The notes under the pieces were generated by a model that worked only from the letters and a program-made list of their open reading frames with translations, ran no database searches and was not told the DNA's origin. Below, piece by piece: positions 1-8,868 of a DNA stretch of 33,884 nucleotides. Within the stretch, counting starts at the first letter, position 1. The number at the start of each line of letters is the position of its first letter. The stretch comes from Clostridiales bacterium (lineage in GTDB: Bacteria; Bacillota; Clostridia; Lachnospirales; Lachnospiraceae). The stretch is from contig JAAYNW010000042.1 in the NCBI GenBank assembly GCA_012520655.1, positions 1-33,884 on the forward strand. Reading direction: 5' to 3'. The position numbers were made by a program, and so were the translations under genes.

Positions 1-90
1 AAATTTTTTCATTAAATTTATAAATTATCATTATCTTTCTATGTCCAAACATACTAAACTATTATAATGCACATGTATTGACATATTGTA

Positions 91-114
91 ATGTGCGTAT
101 ATTTGTACGCATAT
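91..114. repeat. Inverted repeat upstream of the symporter gene
   Basis: ATGTGCGTA (91-99) and TACGCATAT (106-114) can pair over 9 positions, with one G-U pair and a 6-nt loop. A competing arm, GCACAT at 69-74, can also pair with ATGTGC at 91-96. There is no U-run, so this looks more like an operator or mRNA-folding element than a terminator. It lies upstream of the candidate promoter at 142-170. Its role is unknown. Confidence 0.35.
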
Positions 115-141
115 TGATATTTTATATATTTTCCGATACCA

Positions 142-170
142 TTGACATTACAATTTTGCTATGATAAATT
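142..170 (+). promoter_or_regulatory. Candidate sigma-A promoter for the symporter gene
   Basis: TTGACA (142-147) is followed after exactly 17 bp by TAAATT (165-170). The -35 hexamer is perfect and the -10 matches at 4 of 6 positions. It would leave a leader of roughly 90 nt before the start codon. The remainder of positions 1-268 is AT-rich with no recognisable gene. Confidence 0.45.
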
Positions 171-268
171 TAAAGTTATGCTGAATAAAACACTTAAATT
201 AGTCGTATATTTATGCAGTTTTATGGTATGCACGTAATAATCCAATTAAAAACTTTGAGGAGGATCAA

Positions 269-1711
269 ATGACAACTAGTGAATTTCAAGTTCTAATCTC
301 AATGACCCTTTACATGCTATGTATTATCTGCATTGGTCTGTTTTTTATGGATGCCGCATGGACGGCTATCGGACTTGCTGCGGGAACCTATATCAATTGG
401 CTCATCGTCGCAAAAAGGCTGCGCCGTTATTCTTCCGTAGCTAACGATTCCATAACCATTCCCGATTTCTTCAGTTCACGTTTTCATGAGGACAAAAAGA
501 TTATTATGACGATTGCATCTCTTTTTATCCTTATTTTCTTTACTGTTTACGCTTCGAGCTGTTTTGTAACCTGCGGGAAGCTATTCTCCAAGTTATTTGG
601 AGCTTCTTATCATTCCATGATGATATTGGGAGCTTTATTCGTTATCATATATACATTTTTAGGCGGATTCCTCGCCGAAAGCGCATCCGACTTCATTCAG
701 GCAGTCGTTATGATATGCGCTCTGACGACTATACTTATTCTCGGTACGGTAAGTGCAGGGGGATTATCGGCTGTAATCACCAATGCGCAGAGTATCGAAG
801 GCTTTTGGGGCTTCTTCAATACTGCTTCCCCTTCTTTGGATGCAAACGGAGTTCAACAAGTTGCTGACGGGGCGGCTTTATTCGGGCCTCCTGCCACTTA
901 CGGCTTTCTAACCATTATATCCACTATGTCCTGGGGGCTTGGTTACTTCGGTATGCCTCAGGTTCTGCTTCGTTTTATGGCTATCCGCAAAGCGGATGAA
1001 CTTAAAAAATCCAGAAGAATTGCTATCATATGGGTGTTAATATCCCTTTTCTGCGCAGTTTTCATAGGTGTTATCGGACGTGTTCTTTTCCCGACCGAAA
1101 AAACATTGTTGACAGCCAGCGGTGCTGAAAATGTCTTTGTAGTATTATCTCAGAACTTGCTTCCGCCTTTATTGGCAGGCATTGTTATGGCAGGCATTCT
1201 GGCTGCAACCATCAGTTCTTCGGATTCCTATTTGCTTATTGCAGCGTCTGCTTTTTCCAAGAATATTTACCAAAGTATTCTCAAAAAGAATGCTTCTGAT
1301 AAGCAGGTAATGAAAGTATCGAGAATTATATTAGTCGTCATATCTATTGTAGGTATGATAATCGCTTTGGATGAGAACAGTATCATCTTCAAAGTGGTTT
1401 CCTTTGCCTGGGCAGGCTTCGGCGCTACCTTCGGACCACTTCTTCTGTTTAGCCTTTTCTGGAAACGAACGACAAAAGAAGGAGCTATCGCAGGTATGCT
1501 CTCCGGCGGAATTATGGTATTTTTCTGGAACCTTGTCGTAAAGCCCTTCGGCAAATCCATTGGAGGTTTATTAGGCGGTATCCTAGGTATCTATGAATTA
1601 TTGCCTGCATTTTTACTTTCCTGCATATTTATTATTATCTTCTCTTTAATAAGCAAACAACCCTCGCAAAAAATATTGGATGAATTTGAACTGGCAAAGA
1701 AAGAAAAATAA
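269..1711 (+). CDS. PutP-like sodium/solute symporter with internal deletion
   Basis: This is a multi-pass inner-membrane protein of the solute:sodium symporter (SSS) family, closest in pattern to the sodium/proline symporter PutP. The resemblance is clear from about residue 30 onward (AIGLAAGTYINW, FLGGFLAE, WGLGYFGMPQ, SFAWAGFGATFGPLLLFSLFW). The start is supported by GAGGAGG at 257-263, six bases before ATG. Residues 8-27 form the first helix, but the sequence then jumps directly to the segment that in E. coli PutP begins near residue 75. About 49 residues are therefore absent, covering the first loop and the whole second helix, which in PutP carries Asp55, Met56 and Ser57 of the Na+ and proline sites. 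The reading frame is intact. Helix-9-type serines (ISSSDSY) remain. The usual AVSWTD motif is changed to AESASD. It may be a non-transporting relic, a repurposed protein or an assembly artefact. Proline as substrate is not demonstrated. Confidence 0.8.
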   Translation: MTTSEFQVLISMTLYMLCIICIGLFFMDAAWTAIGLAAGTYINWLIVAKRLRRYSSVANDSITIPDFFSSRFHEDKKIIMTIASLFILIFFTVYASSCFVTCGKLFSKLFGASYHSMMILGALFVIIYTFLGGFLAESASDFIQAVVMICALTTILILGTVSAGGLSAVITNAQSIEGFWGFFNTASPSLDANGVQQVADGAALFGPPATYGFLTIISTMSWGLGYFGMPQVLLRFMAIRKADELKKSRRIAIIWVLISLFCAVFIGVIGRVLFPTEKTLLTASGAENVFVVLSQNLLPPLLAGIVMAGILAATISSSDSYLLIAASAFSKNIYQSILKKNASDKQVMKVSRIILVVISIVGMIIALDENSIIFKVVSFAWAGFGATFGPLLLFSLFWKRTTKEGAIAGMLSGGIMVFFWNLVVKPFGKSIGGLLGGILGIYELLPAFLLSCIFIIIFSLISKQPSQKILDEFELAKKEK

Positions 1712-1764
1712 TTTTTCATCGATTTTTATAGCTTATCGTGGTTGATTTTATATCACATTAAAGC

Positions 1765-1809
1765 AAAAACCCCGCTTCCGTCAGTATATTTCAGCTAAAG
1801 GAAGCGGGG
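1765..1809 (-). terminator. Intrinsic terminator after tpiA
   Basis: CCCCGCTTCC (1770-1779) and GGAAGCGGGG (1800-1809) form a perfect 10-bp stem with a 20-nt loop. On the minus strand the stem is followed by TTTTTGCTTT, a good U-tract, so it terminates the gap-pgk-tpiA transcript. The plus-strand side (TAACTGTTTTG) is a weaker U-tract but may also serve the convergent symporter gene. Confidence 0.85.
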
Positions 1810-1853
1810 TAACTGTTTTGATATTTTTCTATTAAAATCAGACAGTGCGTAAA

Positions 1854-2603
1854 TTATTTATAATTAACAATCTTTCCAAAATCAGGCTTCAGAGCCGCAC
1901 CGCCTACTAAACCGCCATCGATATCCGGCTGCGCGAATAATTCAGGAGCACTGGATGCGGATACGGAACCACCATACTGAATGCGGATAGCCGCTGCAGT
2001 AGCAGCATCATAAATTTCTGCAATGCAATCGCGGATAGCTTTACATACTTCCTGCGCTTGCTCTGTCGTTGCAACTTTACCTGTACCGATTGCCCAGATA
2101 GGCTCATAAGCGATAACCGCTGTAGCTGCCTGTGCTGCCGTTACATTCAAGAAAGCTATCTTAATCTGCTGACGAATCCAGTCAATTGTAATGCCCTGTT
2201 CTCTCTGTGTTAATGTCTCGCCACAGCAAACAATAGGTGTAATGCCGTGTTCAAAAGCTTTTAATACTTTCTTATTAACAGTTTCATCTGTTTCGGCAAA
2301 GTATTCTCTTCTTTCAGAATGTCCAATGATTACATACTTCACTCCGACATCTGTCAACATCTTCGGAGAGATTTCACCTGTATATGCTCCACTCTCTTCA
2401 TAATACATATTCTCAGCACCGATTTGAATATTAGAGCCTTTTGCAGCTTCCAAAGCCGGGATAATATCGATAGCCGGTACACAGAATACAACATCCGCAT
2501 CTTCCGTAGCTACCAAAGGTTTTAATGTATTTATTAATTCTACTGCTTCGCTGGGAGTCATGTTCATTTTCCAGTTACCAGCGATAATTTTTTTTCTTGC
2601 CAT
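1854..2603 (-). CDS. tpiA: Triose-phosphate isomerase
   Basis: This cytoplasmic TIM-barrel enzyme interconverts dihydroxyacetone phosphate and glyceraldehyde 3-phosphate in glycolysis. The protein is 249 residues, close to the family norm of about 250. Catalytic residues are all visible: Lys12 in GNWKMN, His95 in GHSERR and Glu167 in [11 protein letters not shown]. The C-terminal phosphate-binding QYGGSV loop is also present. The frame stays open 22 codons further upstream, into the end of pgk, but the ATG at 2603 is chosen because AGGAGAC lies just before it and [14 protein letters not shown] matches the usual N-terminus. It begins 19 bases after the pgk stop and is the last gene of the gap-pgk-tpiA operon, followed by a strong terminator. 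Confidence 0.97.
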   Translation of the reverse strand: MARKKIIAGNWKMNMTPSEAVELINTLKPLVATEDADVVFCVPAIDIIPALEAAKGSNIQIGAENMYYEESGAYTGEISPKMLTDVGVKYVIIGHSERREYFAETDETVNKKVLKAFEHGITPIVCCGETLTQREQGITIDWIRQQIKIAFLNVTAAQAATAVIAYEPIWAIGTGKVATTEQAQEVCKAIRDCIAEIYDAATAAAIRIQYGGSVSASSAPELFAQPDIDGGLVGGAALKPDFGKIVNYK

Positions 2604-2622
2604 TATTTTAGTCTCCTGTTTT

Positions 2623-3831
2623 TTATTTGTCATTAGCTGCCGCAACACCCGGAAGTTCTTTTCCTTCAAGGAACTCTAAGGATGCGCCGCCGCCTGTAGA
2701 AATATGAGTCATCTTGCTGCCGAAGCCCAACTGGTTAACTGCCGCTGCCGAATCGCCACCACCGATAATCGTTGTTGCATCTGTCTCTGCAAGAGATTTT
2801 GCTACTGCAATAGTACCTTTTGCGAGAACCGGGTTCTCGAAAACACCCATAGGTCCGTTCCAAACGACCGTCTTAGCGGATTTAACAGCTTCTGCATAAG
2901 CTACTGCCGTCTTTGTTCCGATATCAAGTCCTTCCATATCAGCAGGAATATTTTTGGAATCCACTACAGATACTTCAATTTCTGCATCGATAGGATTAGG
3001 GAAAGAAGCCGCAATCGTCGTATCTTCAGGAAGAAGCAATTTTTTGCCGAGTTTTTCAGCCTTATCCATCATTTCTTTACAATAATCAACTTTTTCAAGA
3101 TCTACTAAAGATCTTCCTACTTCATAACCCTTCGCTTTTAAGAAGGTGAACGCCATACCGCCGCCGATAATAAGAGTGTCGCATTTCTCCAGCAAGTTAG
3201 AAATAACATTGAGTTTATCAGCAACTTTTGCACCACCGAGAATAGCTACGAAAGGTCTTTCCGGATTCTCAACAGCATTTCCTAAAAATTCGATTTCTTT
3301 CTGCATTAAGTAACCAACTACAGCGGTATCTACCAATCCAGCTACACCTACGTTCGAGCAATGCGCTCTGTGTGCGGTGCCGAATGCGTCATTAACAAAA
3401 ATGTCGCAAAGAGATGCGAGTTCCTTGGAGAATGCTTCTCCGTTTTTCGTTTCTTCCGCTCTGTAACGTGTATTCTCAAGCAAGATTACATCGCCGTCTT
3501 TCATTGCTTCTACTGCCGCTTTTGCATTCGGTCCGACCACTTCGGGGTCTGCTGCAAATTTTACTTCCTGACCGAGTAATTCGGATAATTTCACAGCAAC
3601 CGGTGCAAGGGACAATTCCGGTTTCGGTTCACCCTTCGGTTTGCCGAGATGAGAACAAAGAATAACTTTTCCTCCGCCTGCAATTAATTTCTTTATTGTA
3701 GGAAGAGCAGCTGTCAGACGGTTTGTATCCGTAATAACGCCTTCCTTAAGCGGAACATTAAAGTCACACCTGCAAAGAACGCGTTTGCCCTTTACGTCGA
3801 TGTCATCTACTGATTTTTTGTTTAAACCCAT
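2623..3831 (-). CDS. pgk: Phosphoglycerate kinase
   Basis: This enzyme transfers phosphate from 1,3-bisphosphoglycerate to ADP, the first ATP-yielding step of lower glycolysis, in the cytoplasm. The product is 402 residues, typical for bacterial Pgk. Signatures include RCDFNVPL near residue 21 (3-phosphoglycerate binding), HLGKPKG near 61, the NDAFGTAHR motif, [11 protein letters not shown] and the nucleotide loop [11 protein letters not shown] near the C-terminus. The ATG at 3831 ([10 protein letters not shown]) is preferred over upstream in-frame codons because TGGAGGAA is correctly spaced before it. An ATG two codons earlier lies too close to the Shine-Dalgarno. It sits 92 bp after gap, with a hairpin in the gap, and 19 bp before tpiA. 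Confidence 0.97.
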   Translation of the reverse strand: MGLNKKSVDDIDVKGKRVLCRCDFNVPLKEGVITDTNRLTAALPTIKKLIAGGGKVILCSHLGKPKGEPKPELSLAPVAVKLSELLGQEVKFAADPEVVGPNAKAAVEAMKDGDVILLENTRYRAEETKNGEAFSKELASLCDIFVNDAFGTAHRAHCSNVGVAGLVDTAVVGYLMQKEIEFLGNAVENPERPFVAILGGAKVADKLNVISNLLEKCDTLIIGGGMAFTFLKAKGYEVGRSLVDLEKVDYCKEMMDKAEKLGKKLLLPEDTTIAASFPNPIDAEIEVSVVDSKNIPADMEGLDIGTKTAVAYAEAVKSAKTVVWNGPMGVFENPVLAKGTIAVAKSLAETDATTIIGGGDSAAAVNQLGFGSKMTHISTGGGASLEFLEGKELPGVAAANDK

Positions 3832-3857
3832 AATCATTTCCTCCATATAATATAATA

Positions 3858-3888
3858 TTAAAAAGGTCCGGTCCATAAGACCGGACCT
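3858..3888 (-). terminator. Hairpin between gap and pgk (attenuator or processing site)
   Basis: AGGTCCGGTC (3864-3873) and GACCGGACCT (3879-3888) form a perfect 10-bp stem with a 5-nt loop. On the minus strand the stem is followed by TTTTAATATTATAT, so it resembles a leaky intrinsic terminator or 3'-end stabiliser placed after gap and before the pgk ribosome binding site. It probably lets gap mRNA exceed pgk-tpiA mRNA. Confidence 0.7.
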
Positions 3889-3923
3889 CTATAGGTCTTT
3901 AAATGCAGTTCGTAAATTTACAA

Positions 3924-4925
3924 TTAGCCCAATTCAGCAAAATATTTAATTGTACGAACCATCTGAGATACATAGCTGTTCTCATTGTCATACCAAGAAA
4001 CAACCTGTACAAGATTATCAGGACCAACCATTGTCTGAGTAGCATCGAATAAAGATCCGTATGTGCTGCCGATAACATCGCTGGATACGATTTCGTCTGT
4101 TGTGTAACCGAAAGATTCTGTAGCTGCTGCTTTCATAGCTGCATTAATTTCATCTTTTGTTACGGATTTTTCAACTGTTGCTACTAAGATTGTTGTAGAA
4201 CCTGTAGGTGTAGGTACACGCTGTGCGGAACCGATTAACTTACCGTTCAATTCAGGAATAACTAAACCGATTGCTTTAGCAGCACCTGTTGAGTTAGGAA
4301 CGATGTTGCAAGCGCCAGCACGGCTTCTTCTCTTATCACCTTTTCTCTGAGGTCCGTCAAGAATAATCTGATCTCCTGTGTAAGCATGAACTGTTGTCAT
4401 GATACCGGATTTAATTGTAGCCAAATCATTCAATGCTTTTGCCATAGGAGCTAAGCAGTTTGTTGTACAAGAAGCTGCAGAAATAACCGTATCTTCTTTT
4501 GTTAATGTGTTATGGTTTACGTTGTATACGATTGTAGGAAGGTCATTTCCTGCCGGAGCAGAGATAACAACTTTCTTAGCGCCTGCCGTAATATGAGCGG
4601 AAGCTTTTTCTTTGGATGTATAGAAACCTGTACATTCAAGAACTACGTCTACGTCTAATTCTCCCCAAGGAAGTTCAGCTGCGTTAGCTTTTGCATAAAT
4701 TGTGATTTTCTTTCCGTTTACGGAAATGAAATCTTCACCGTACTCTACAGCACTCGCATATTTGTAAGTGCCCTGAGCTGTATCATATTTTAATAAATGA
4801 GCGAGCATTTCAGGACTTGTTAAGTCATTGATTGCTACCACATCATAACCTTCTGCATCGAACATCTGTCTGAATGCGAGACGGCCAATACGACCAAAAC
4901 CATTAATTGCTACTTTTACTGCCAT
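3924..4925 (-). CDS. gap: Glyceraldehyde-3-phosphate dehydrogenase, type I
   Basis: This NAD-dependent enzyme oxidises and phosphorylates glyceraldehyde 3-phosphate to 1,3-bisphosphoglycerate in glycolysis. The 333-residue length fits the family. Visible are the N-terminal Rossmann motif INGFGRIGR, the catalytic cysteine Cys153 in [12 protein letters not shown], the base His180 in [10 protein letters not shown], and the C-terminal SWYDNENSY. The start is set by AGGAGG nine bases upstream of ATG. It is the first gene of the gap-pgk-tpiA cluster, driven by a promoter with a consensus -35 box just upstream. The mRNA between gap and pgk carries a strong hairpin, so gap is probably the most abundant product of the operon. 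Confidence 0.98.
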   Translation of the reverse strand: MAVKVAINGFGRIGRLAFRQMFDAEGYDVVAINDLTSPEMLAHLLKYDTAQGTYKYASAVEYGEDFISVNGKKITIYAKANAAELPWGELDVDVVLECTGFYTSKEKASAHITAGAKKVVISAPAGNDLPTIVYNVNHNTLTKEDTVISAASCTTNCLAPMAKALNDLATIKSGIMTTVHAYTGDQIILDGPQRKGDKRRSRAGACNIVPNSTGAAKAIGLVIPELNGKLIGSAQRVPTPTGSTTILVATVEKSVTKDEINAAMKAAATESFGYTTDEIVSSDVIGSTYGSLFDATQTMVGPDNLVQVVSWYDNENSYVSQMVRTIKYFAELG

Positions 4926-4960
4926 TTTAGATTCCTCCTAAAAATGTATTTGTTTATATT

Positions 4961-4989
4961 ATTTTGCAATCAAACTAACTGATTGTCAA
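4961..4989 (-). promoter_or_regulatory. Sigma-A promoter of the gap operon
   Basis: Read on the minus strand, TTGACA (4989-4984) is followed after 17 bp by CAAAAT (4966-4961). The -35 is perfect. It lies about 35 bp before the gap start codon. The remainder of the divergent 4926-5262 region holds the hisK promoter and T-rich sequence with no further gene visible. Confidence 0.7.
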
Positions 4990-5145
4990 AATTTTATCAG
5001 CACGTTTATTTTACCTAATTTGTCCCAATAATTCAAGTCGTAAATAGAAAATATTTCTTTTTTGGTTGTTTTTTTACAGAAGACTTTTATTTTATCTACA
5101 TTATTGGCGGAAATGCTAAATATAATTCTAACATTGCCTTTTTAT

Positions 5146-5173
5146 TGCTTATCATTTAAACTTTACTTATAAA
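5146..5173 (+). promoter_or_regulatory. Candidate promoter of the histidinol-phosphatase gene
   Basis: TTGCTT (5146-5151) is followed after 16 bp by TATAAA (5168-5173). The same TTGCTT -35 is seen before aroF and xerD. The leader to the ATG at 5263 would be about 85 nt. Confidence 0.5.
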
Positions 5174-5262
5174 CTGAACTTATTTGTCAAAAAATGTGGA
5201 TTGCCAAAGCGCTGCCTCTCAACAGGTTTCCTTGCAATCCGCCGCTAAGAAAGGATCTGTGT

Positions 5263-6081
5263 ATGGTTGTTTTATCCGATTATCATCTACATTCTTCTTT
5301 TTCCGGAGATTCCGGGACACCAATGGAATCCATGATTAAAAAGGCTATATCTCTCGGTCTGAAAAGCATGTGTTTTACAGAGCATATGGATATAGATTAT
5401 GTCTATGTAAAAAAGGAAGATACAGGTATGTTCGAGTTGAATACCGACTTCTATTTGCTCGACTTAATAAATTTCAAGGAAAAGTATAAAGAAAAAATAG
5501 ATATTTACTTTGGTGTAGAACTTGGGCTACAGCCACATATTTCCAGGGAAATGTCGAAATATGTTAAAGAGCATGATTTTGACTTTATAATAGGCTCTTC
5601 TCACCTCTGCAACAAAAAGGATCCATATTTCCCATACTTCTACGAAGATCGTCCGGAGGAGGAAGCTTATAGGGAATACTTTTATTCCATACTGGACAAC
5701 TTGAAAGCTTTTCAGAATTTTGATGTGTATGGACATCTGGATTACGTTGTCCGCTATGGCCCAAACCGAGATAAAAATTATTCATATGAAAAATATAAAG
5801 ATGTCTTGGACTCCATTCTCTCGAAATTAATCGACATGGAGAAAGGGATAGAAATCAATACCGGCGGCGTTTCCTACGGATTAAAGGATTTGAATCCTTG
5901 CATCGGTATTATCAGACGCTATAAAGAACTGGGCGGAGAAATTATTACCATAGGCTCCGATGCCCATACTCCCGACCGCATCTGCAAAGACTTTACCCGT
6001 GCTGCAGACATTCTAAAAGAATGCGGATACAAATATTATACTGTCTTTGCAAAGCGGATGCCGGAATATGTAAGACTGTAA
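5263..6081 (+). CDS. hisK: Histidinol-phosphatase, PHP family (HisK/HisJ type)
   Basis: This is a 272-residue metal-dependent phosphoesterase of the PHP family, expected to convert histidinol phosphate to histidinol in histidine synthesis. Metal-binding PHP motifs run through it in order: DYHLHSSFSGDS, CFTEHMD, FGVELGLQP, IIGSSHLC, VYGHLDYV, IEINTGG and TIGSDAH. The ATG at 5263 is selected because AAAGGATC lies just before it and the protein then begins directly at the PHP core. The frame is open 23 codons further upstream, but that extension has no domain and no ribosome binding site. It is monocistronic, facing mnmA with only 7 bp between the stop codons and no clear terminator. No other his gene is in the window, so a related phosphoesterase role remains possible. 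Confidence 0.85.
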   Translation: MVVLSDYHLHSSFSGDSGTPMESMIKKAISLGLKSMCFTEHMDIDYVYVKKEDTGMFELNTDFYLLDLINFKEKYKEKIDIYFGVELGLQPHISREMSKYVKEHDFDFIIGSSHLCNKKDPYFPYFYEDRPEEEAYREYFYSILDNLKAFQNFDVYGHLDYVVRYGPNRDKNYSYEKYKDVLDSILSKLIDMEKGIEINTGGVSYGLKDLNPCIGIIRRYKELGGEIITIGSDAHTPDRICKDFTRAADILKECGYKYYTVFAKRMPEYVRL

Positions 6082-6088
6082 TGCGTCT

Positions 6089-7168
6089 TTAGCCTATGAT
6101 GGTTCCTCCGCCGAGAATATAATTCTTCTCATAAAATACTACTGCCTGCCCCGGTGTTACTGCCCGGACAGGTTCGTCAAACGTACACTTTATCCTGTCT
6201 TCTCCCACCTTTTCTATGAGGCAGGGAGCACCTTTATGGGCATATCTTATCTTTGCAATGACCCTTCTGGGTTCCGGTAAATCTTCCATTGCCATATAGT
6301 TTATATGATTGCAAATAAGCTCCTTCGAAAAAACATCTTCATTTTCTCCGATAATCACTTCATCCGTTTCAGGATTTATTTTGGTGACGAATACAGGATG
6401 ACCCATGGCAAGGTTTAAACCCTTTCTCTGTCCTATCGTATAATGAGTAATACCTTTATGCTGTCCAAGGATCTCACCTTTCAACGATACAAAATTTCCC
6501 GGTTCGGGAACTCTGTCCTTCGCCTCTCTATCTATGAATCCCGCATAATCATTATCCGGTATAAAGCAAATTTCCTGACTGTCAGGCTTATGTGCCACCG
6601 GCAGCCCTATTTGCTGCGCTATATGCCTGATTTCATCCTTCTCGTAGGCACCTACCGGCATAAGCGTATGAGCAAGCTGGAATTGTGTGAGGTTATATAA
6701 AGCATATGTCTGGTCTTTGGCTGCCGTCACGGAATTGCAAATAGCATATCTGCCGTTTTCCAGCTTCTCTACCCGGGCATAATGTCCTGTAGCTATATAA
6801 TCCGCCCCTATATCCATACTTCTTTTCAGAAGTGACTCCCACTTCACATAACGATTGCACGCTATACAAGGGTTAGGAGTTCTTCCGCAGAGATATTCCT
6901 CTACGAAATAATCCATAACCTTTTCCTTAAAATCCTGCTTAAAATTCATTACATAATAAGGAATATCTAGAAACCGGGCGACTCTTCCGGCATCATCCAC
7001 TGCCGTCAACCCGCAGCATCCTCCGTTTTCCTCCCGCTCTTCTTCTTCCTCATCCTGCCATATCTGCATGGTTACACCGATGACATCATAGCCTTCTTCT
7101 TTTAACAAATAAGCCGCCACGGAGGAATCAACACCTCCCGACATGCCTACCACTACTTTCTTTTTCAT
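6089..7168 (-). CDS. mnmA: tRNA-specific 2-thiouridylase MnmA
   Basis: This cytoplasmic enzyme adenylates U34 of Lys, Glu and Gln tRNAs and replaces its 2-oxygen with sulfur delivered as persulfide. The 359-residue protein has the ATP pyrophosphatase P-loop GMSGGVDSS (residues 8-16). The conserved catalytic cysteines are in NPCIAC (Cys101) and QEICFIPD (Cys201). GHYAR and GQRKGL are also present, followed by the C-terminal beta-barrel domains. An acidic stretch and paired cysteines (NGGCCGL, residues 49-54) sit where many Firmicute MnmA proteins have a similar insertion. It starts three bases after the iscU stop and closes the iscS-iscU-mnmA operon, so the neighbouring cysteine desulfurase is the likely sulfur donor. 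Confidence 0.95.
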   Translation of the reverse strand: MKKKVVVGMSGGVDSSVAAYLLKEEGYDVIGVTMQIWQDEEEEEREENGGCCGLTAVDDAGRVARFLDIPYYVMNFKQDFKEKVMDYFVEEYLCGRTPNPCIACNRYVKWESLLKRSMDIGADYIATGHYARVEKLENGRYAICNSVTAAKDQTYALYNLTQFQLAHTLMPVGAYEKDEIRHIAQQIGLPVAHKPDSQEICFIPDNDYAGFIDREAKDRVPEPGNFVSLKGEILGQHKGITHYTIGQRKGLNLAMGHPVFVTKINPETDEVIIGENEDVFSKELICNHINYMAMEDLPEPRRVIAKIRYAHKGAPCLIEKVGEDRIKCTFDEPVRAVTPGQAVVFYEKNYILGGGTIIG

Positions 7169-7171
7169 GAA

Positions 7172-7615
7172 TTAATATTCTTCCTCTTCCGCTTCTTCCC
7201 CTTCATGGATATCGGATTTCGGTTTTACCAAACCCTCGATTTTTATATTGTTTTTTTGTGCATAATCCCAAAGGGCAGCATGAATTGCTTCCTCTGCAAG
7301 TAAAGAACAGTGTACCTTAACCGGCGGTAATCCGTCAAGAGCTTCCATCACCGCTTTGTTCGTCACCTTCAAAGCCTCCTGCACGCTCTTTCCTTTTACC
7401 AATTCTGTCGCCATACTGCTTGTAGCCACTGCTGCACCGCAACCGAAGGTTTTAAATTTACAATCTCTAATTATTCCGTTATCGTCAATATCCAGATACA
7501 TGCGCATAATATCTCCGCACTTTGCATTTCCTACGGTTCCTACGCCACTGGCATTCTCTATTTCACCCACATTCCGCGGATGTTCAAAATGATCCATTAC
7601 TTTCTCTGTATACAT
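7172..7615 (-). CDS. iscU: Fe-S cluster scaffold protein, NifU/IscU N-terminal type
   Basis: This scaffold assembles Fe-S clusters from sulfur supplied by the cysteine desulfurase encoded just upstream. The 147-residue protein consists of the single NifU N-terminal domain. Three ligand cysteines are visible at Cys33 (NAKCGD, with the following Asp35), Cys59 (KTFGCGAA) and Cys103 (KVHCSLL). The C-terminus ends in a strongly acidic tail (HEGEEAEEEEY). GGAGG lies seven bases before the ATG, and iscS ends 17 bp upstream. The pair iscS-iscU with no IscA, HscA or HscB in the window matches the reduced clostridial ISC system. Confidence 0.94.
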   Translation of the reverse strand: MYTEKVMDHFEHPRNVGEIENASGVGTVGNAKCGDIMRMYLDIDDNGIIRDCKFKTFGCGAAVATSSMATELVKGKSVQEALKVTNKAVMEALDGLPPVKVHCSLLAEEAIHAALWDYAQKNNIKIEGLVKPKSDIHEGEEAEEEEY

Positions 7616-7632
7616 GGTTATTCCTCCAAACC

Positions 7633-8817
7633 TTACTTATCCTGTCTTTTTATAAAATCTTCATATAAGGGAGACATATTTCTTAATTTATCAACAATCT
7701 CCTTTACCGCCGCAACGACTGTATCCATCTCTTCTATCGTATTCTCTTCGCTTACAGTCAGTCTGAGAGAACCGTGTGCAATTTCATGAGGCAAACCGAT
7801 TGAAAGAAGTACATGAGAAGGATCCAGGGATCCCGACGTACATGCCGAACCGCTGGAAGCACAGATTCCTTTCATGTCGAGCATAATCAGAAGTGATTCT
7901 CCCTCGATAAATTGGAAACTGTAGTTTACATTATTCGGCAATCGCCTCTCAAAGTCTCCGTTCAATCTGCAGTAAGGGACTTCTTCTTTAATTCTTCTTA
8001 TCAGATAATCACGAAGCTCTCTTTGCTTCTTCGTGTTTTCTTCCATGTGTGCAAACGCAAGCTCTACAGCTTTTTCCATTCCTACGATACCCGTTACATT
8101 CTCTGTTCCCGCACGTCTACCCCTCTCCTGCTGGCCTCCGTGGATAAAAGAACGAATCTTCACTCCTGTACGGATATAGAGAAAACCGATTCCTTTGGGC
8201 CCATGAAATTTATGTCCACTGGCACTCAGCATATCGATATTCATTTCATCCACATTGATTGGCACATGGCCGTATGCCTGCACCGCATCCGTATGGAAAA
8301 GAACCCCGTGTTTTTTAGCAATCGCTCCGATTTCTTTTATGGGCTGTATCGTTCCGATTTCGTTGTTGGCAAACATAACGGAAATCAGAATCGTGTCCTT
8401 TCGTATTGCTTTTTCTAACTCATCAAGTTTGATTATTCCGTTTTCGTCCACATCTATATAAGTTACTTCATATCCTCTTTTTTCGAGATAGCCGCATGTA
8501 TGCAGTACGGCATGGTGCTCTATTTTAGAAGTAATAATATGTTTTCCTTTTGCTCCGTAAGCCTCCGCCGTAGCGACGAGCGCCCAATTATCCGATTCTG
8601 AGCCACCTGCAGTAAAATATATCTCGTTGGACTTTGCTCCTAACGTACCTGCAATCCGTTCTCTTGCTTTTGTTACAACTCCCTTTGCCGTTCCTCCGAT
8701 AGAATATATGCTGCTCGGATTTCCATAATTATCAGTAAAATAAGGAAGCATTGCACTTACTACTTCCGGTGCTGTTTTGGTCGTGGCAGCATTGTCCAAA
8801 TATATAAATTTTCCCAT
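7633..8817 (-). CDS. iscS: Cysteine desulfurase, IscS/NifS class
   Basis: This PLP enzyme removes sulfur from L-cysteine, giving alanine and an enzyme-bound persulfide that feeds Fe-S assembly (IscU) and tRNA thiolation (MnmA), both encoded immediately downstream. The protein is 394 residues. Motifs include YLDNAATT near the N-terminus, GGSESDN (residues 71-77), HTDAVQAYG, the PLP lysine Lys203 in SASGHKFHGPKG, RAGTENV, and the mobile-loop cysteine Cys326 in SSGSACTSGS. AAGGAGCG precedes the ATG. The operon is driven by a near-consensus promoter at 8869-8897. No IscR/Rrf2 regulator gene is adjacent in the window. Confidence 0.95.
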   Translation of the reverse strand: MGKFIYLDNAATTKTAPEVVSAMLPYFTDNYGNPSSIYSIGGTAKGVVTKARERIAGTLGAKSNEIYFTAGGSESDNWALVATAEAYGAKGKHIITSKIEHHAVLHTCGYLEKRGYEVTYIDVDENGIIKLDELEKAIRKDTILISVMFANNEIGTIQPIKEIGAIAKKHGVLFHTDAVQAYGHVPINVDEMNIDMLSASGHKFHGPKGIGFLYIRTGVKIRSFIHGGQQERGRRAGTENVTGIVGMEKAVELAFAHMEENTKKQRELRDYLIRRIKEEVPYCRLNGDFERRLPNNVNYSFQFIEGESLLIMLDMKGICASSGSACTSGSLDPSHVLLSIGLPHEIAHGSLRLTVSEENTIEEMDTVVAAVKEIVDKLRNMSPLYEDFIKRQDK

Positions 8818-8868
8818 ATTTCTCGCTCCTTTTAATTCCTAGTAAACCGCTACGGATTCAGTAATTTC

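Noticed and set aside
2704..3108. Long plus-strand open frames antisense to pgk, tpiA, aroF, recA and similar genes
   Set aside because: They lie opposite strongly conserved enzymes, have no ribosome binding sites and no recognisable domains.
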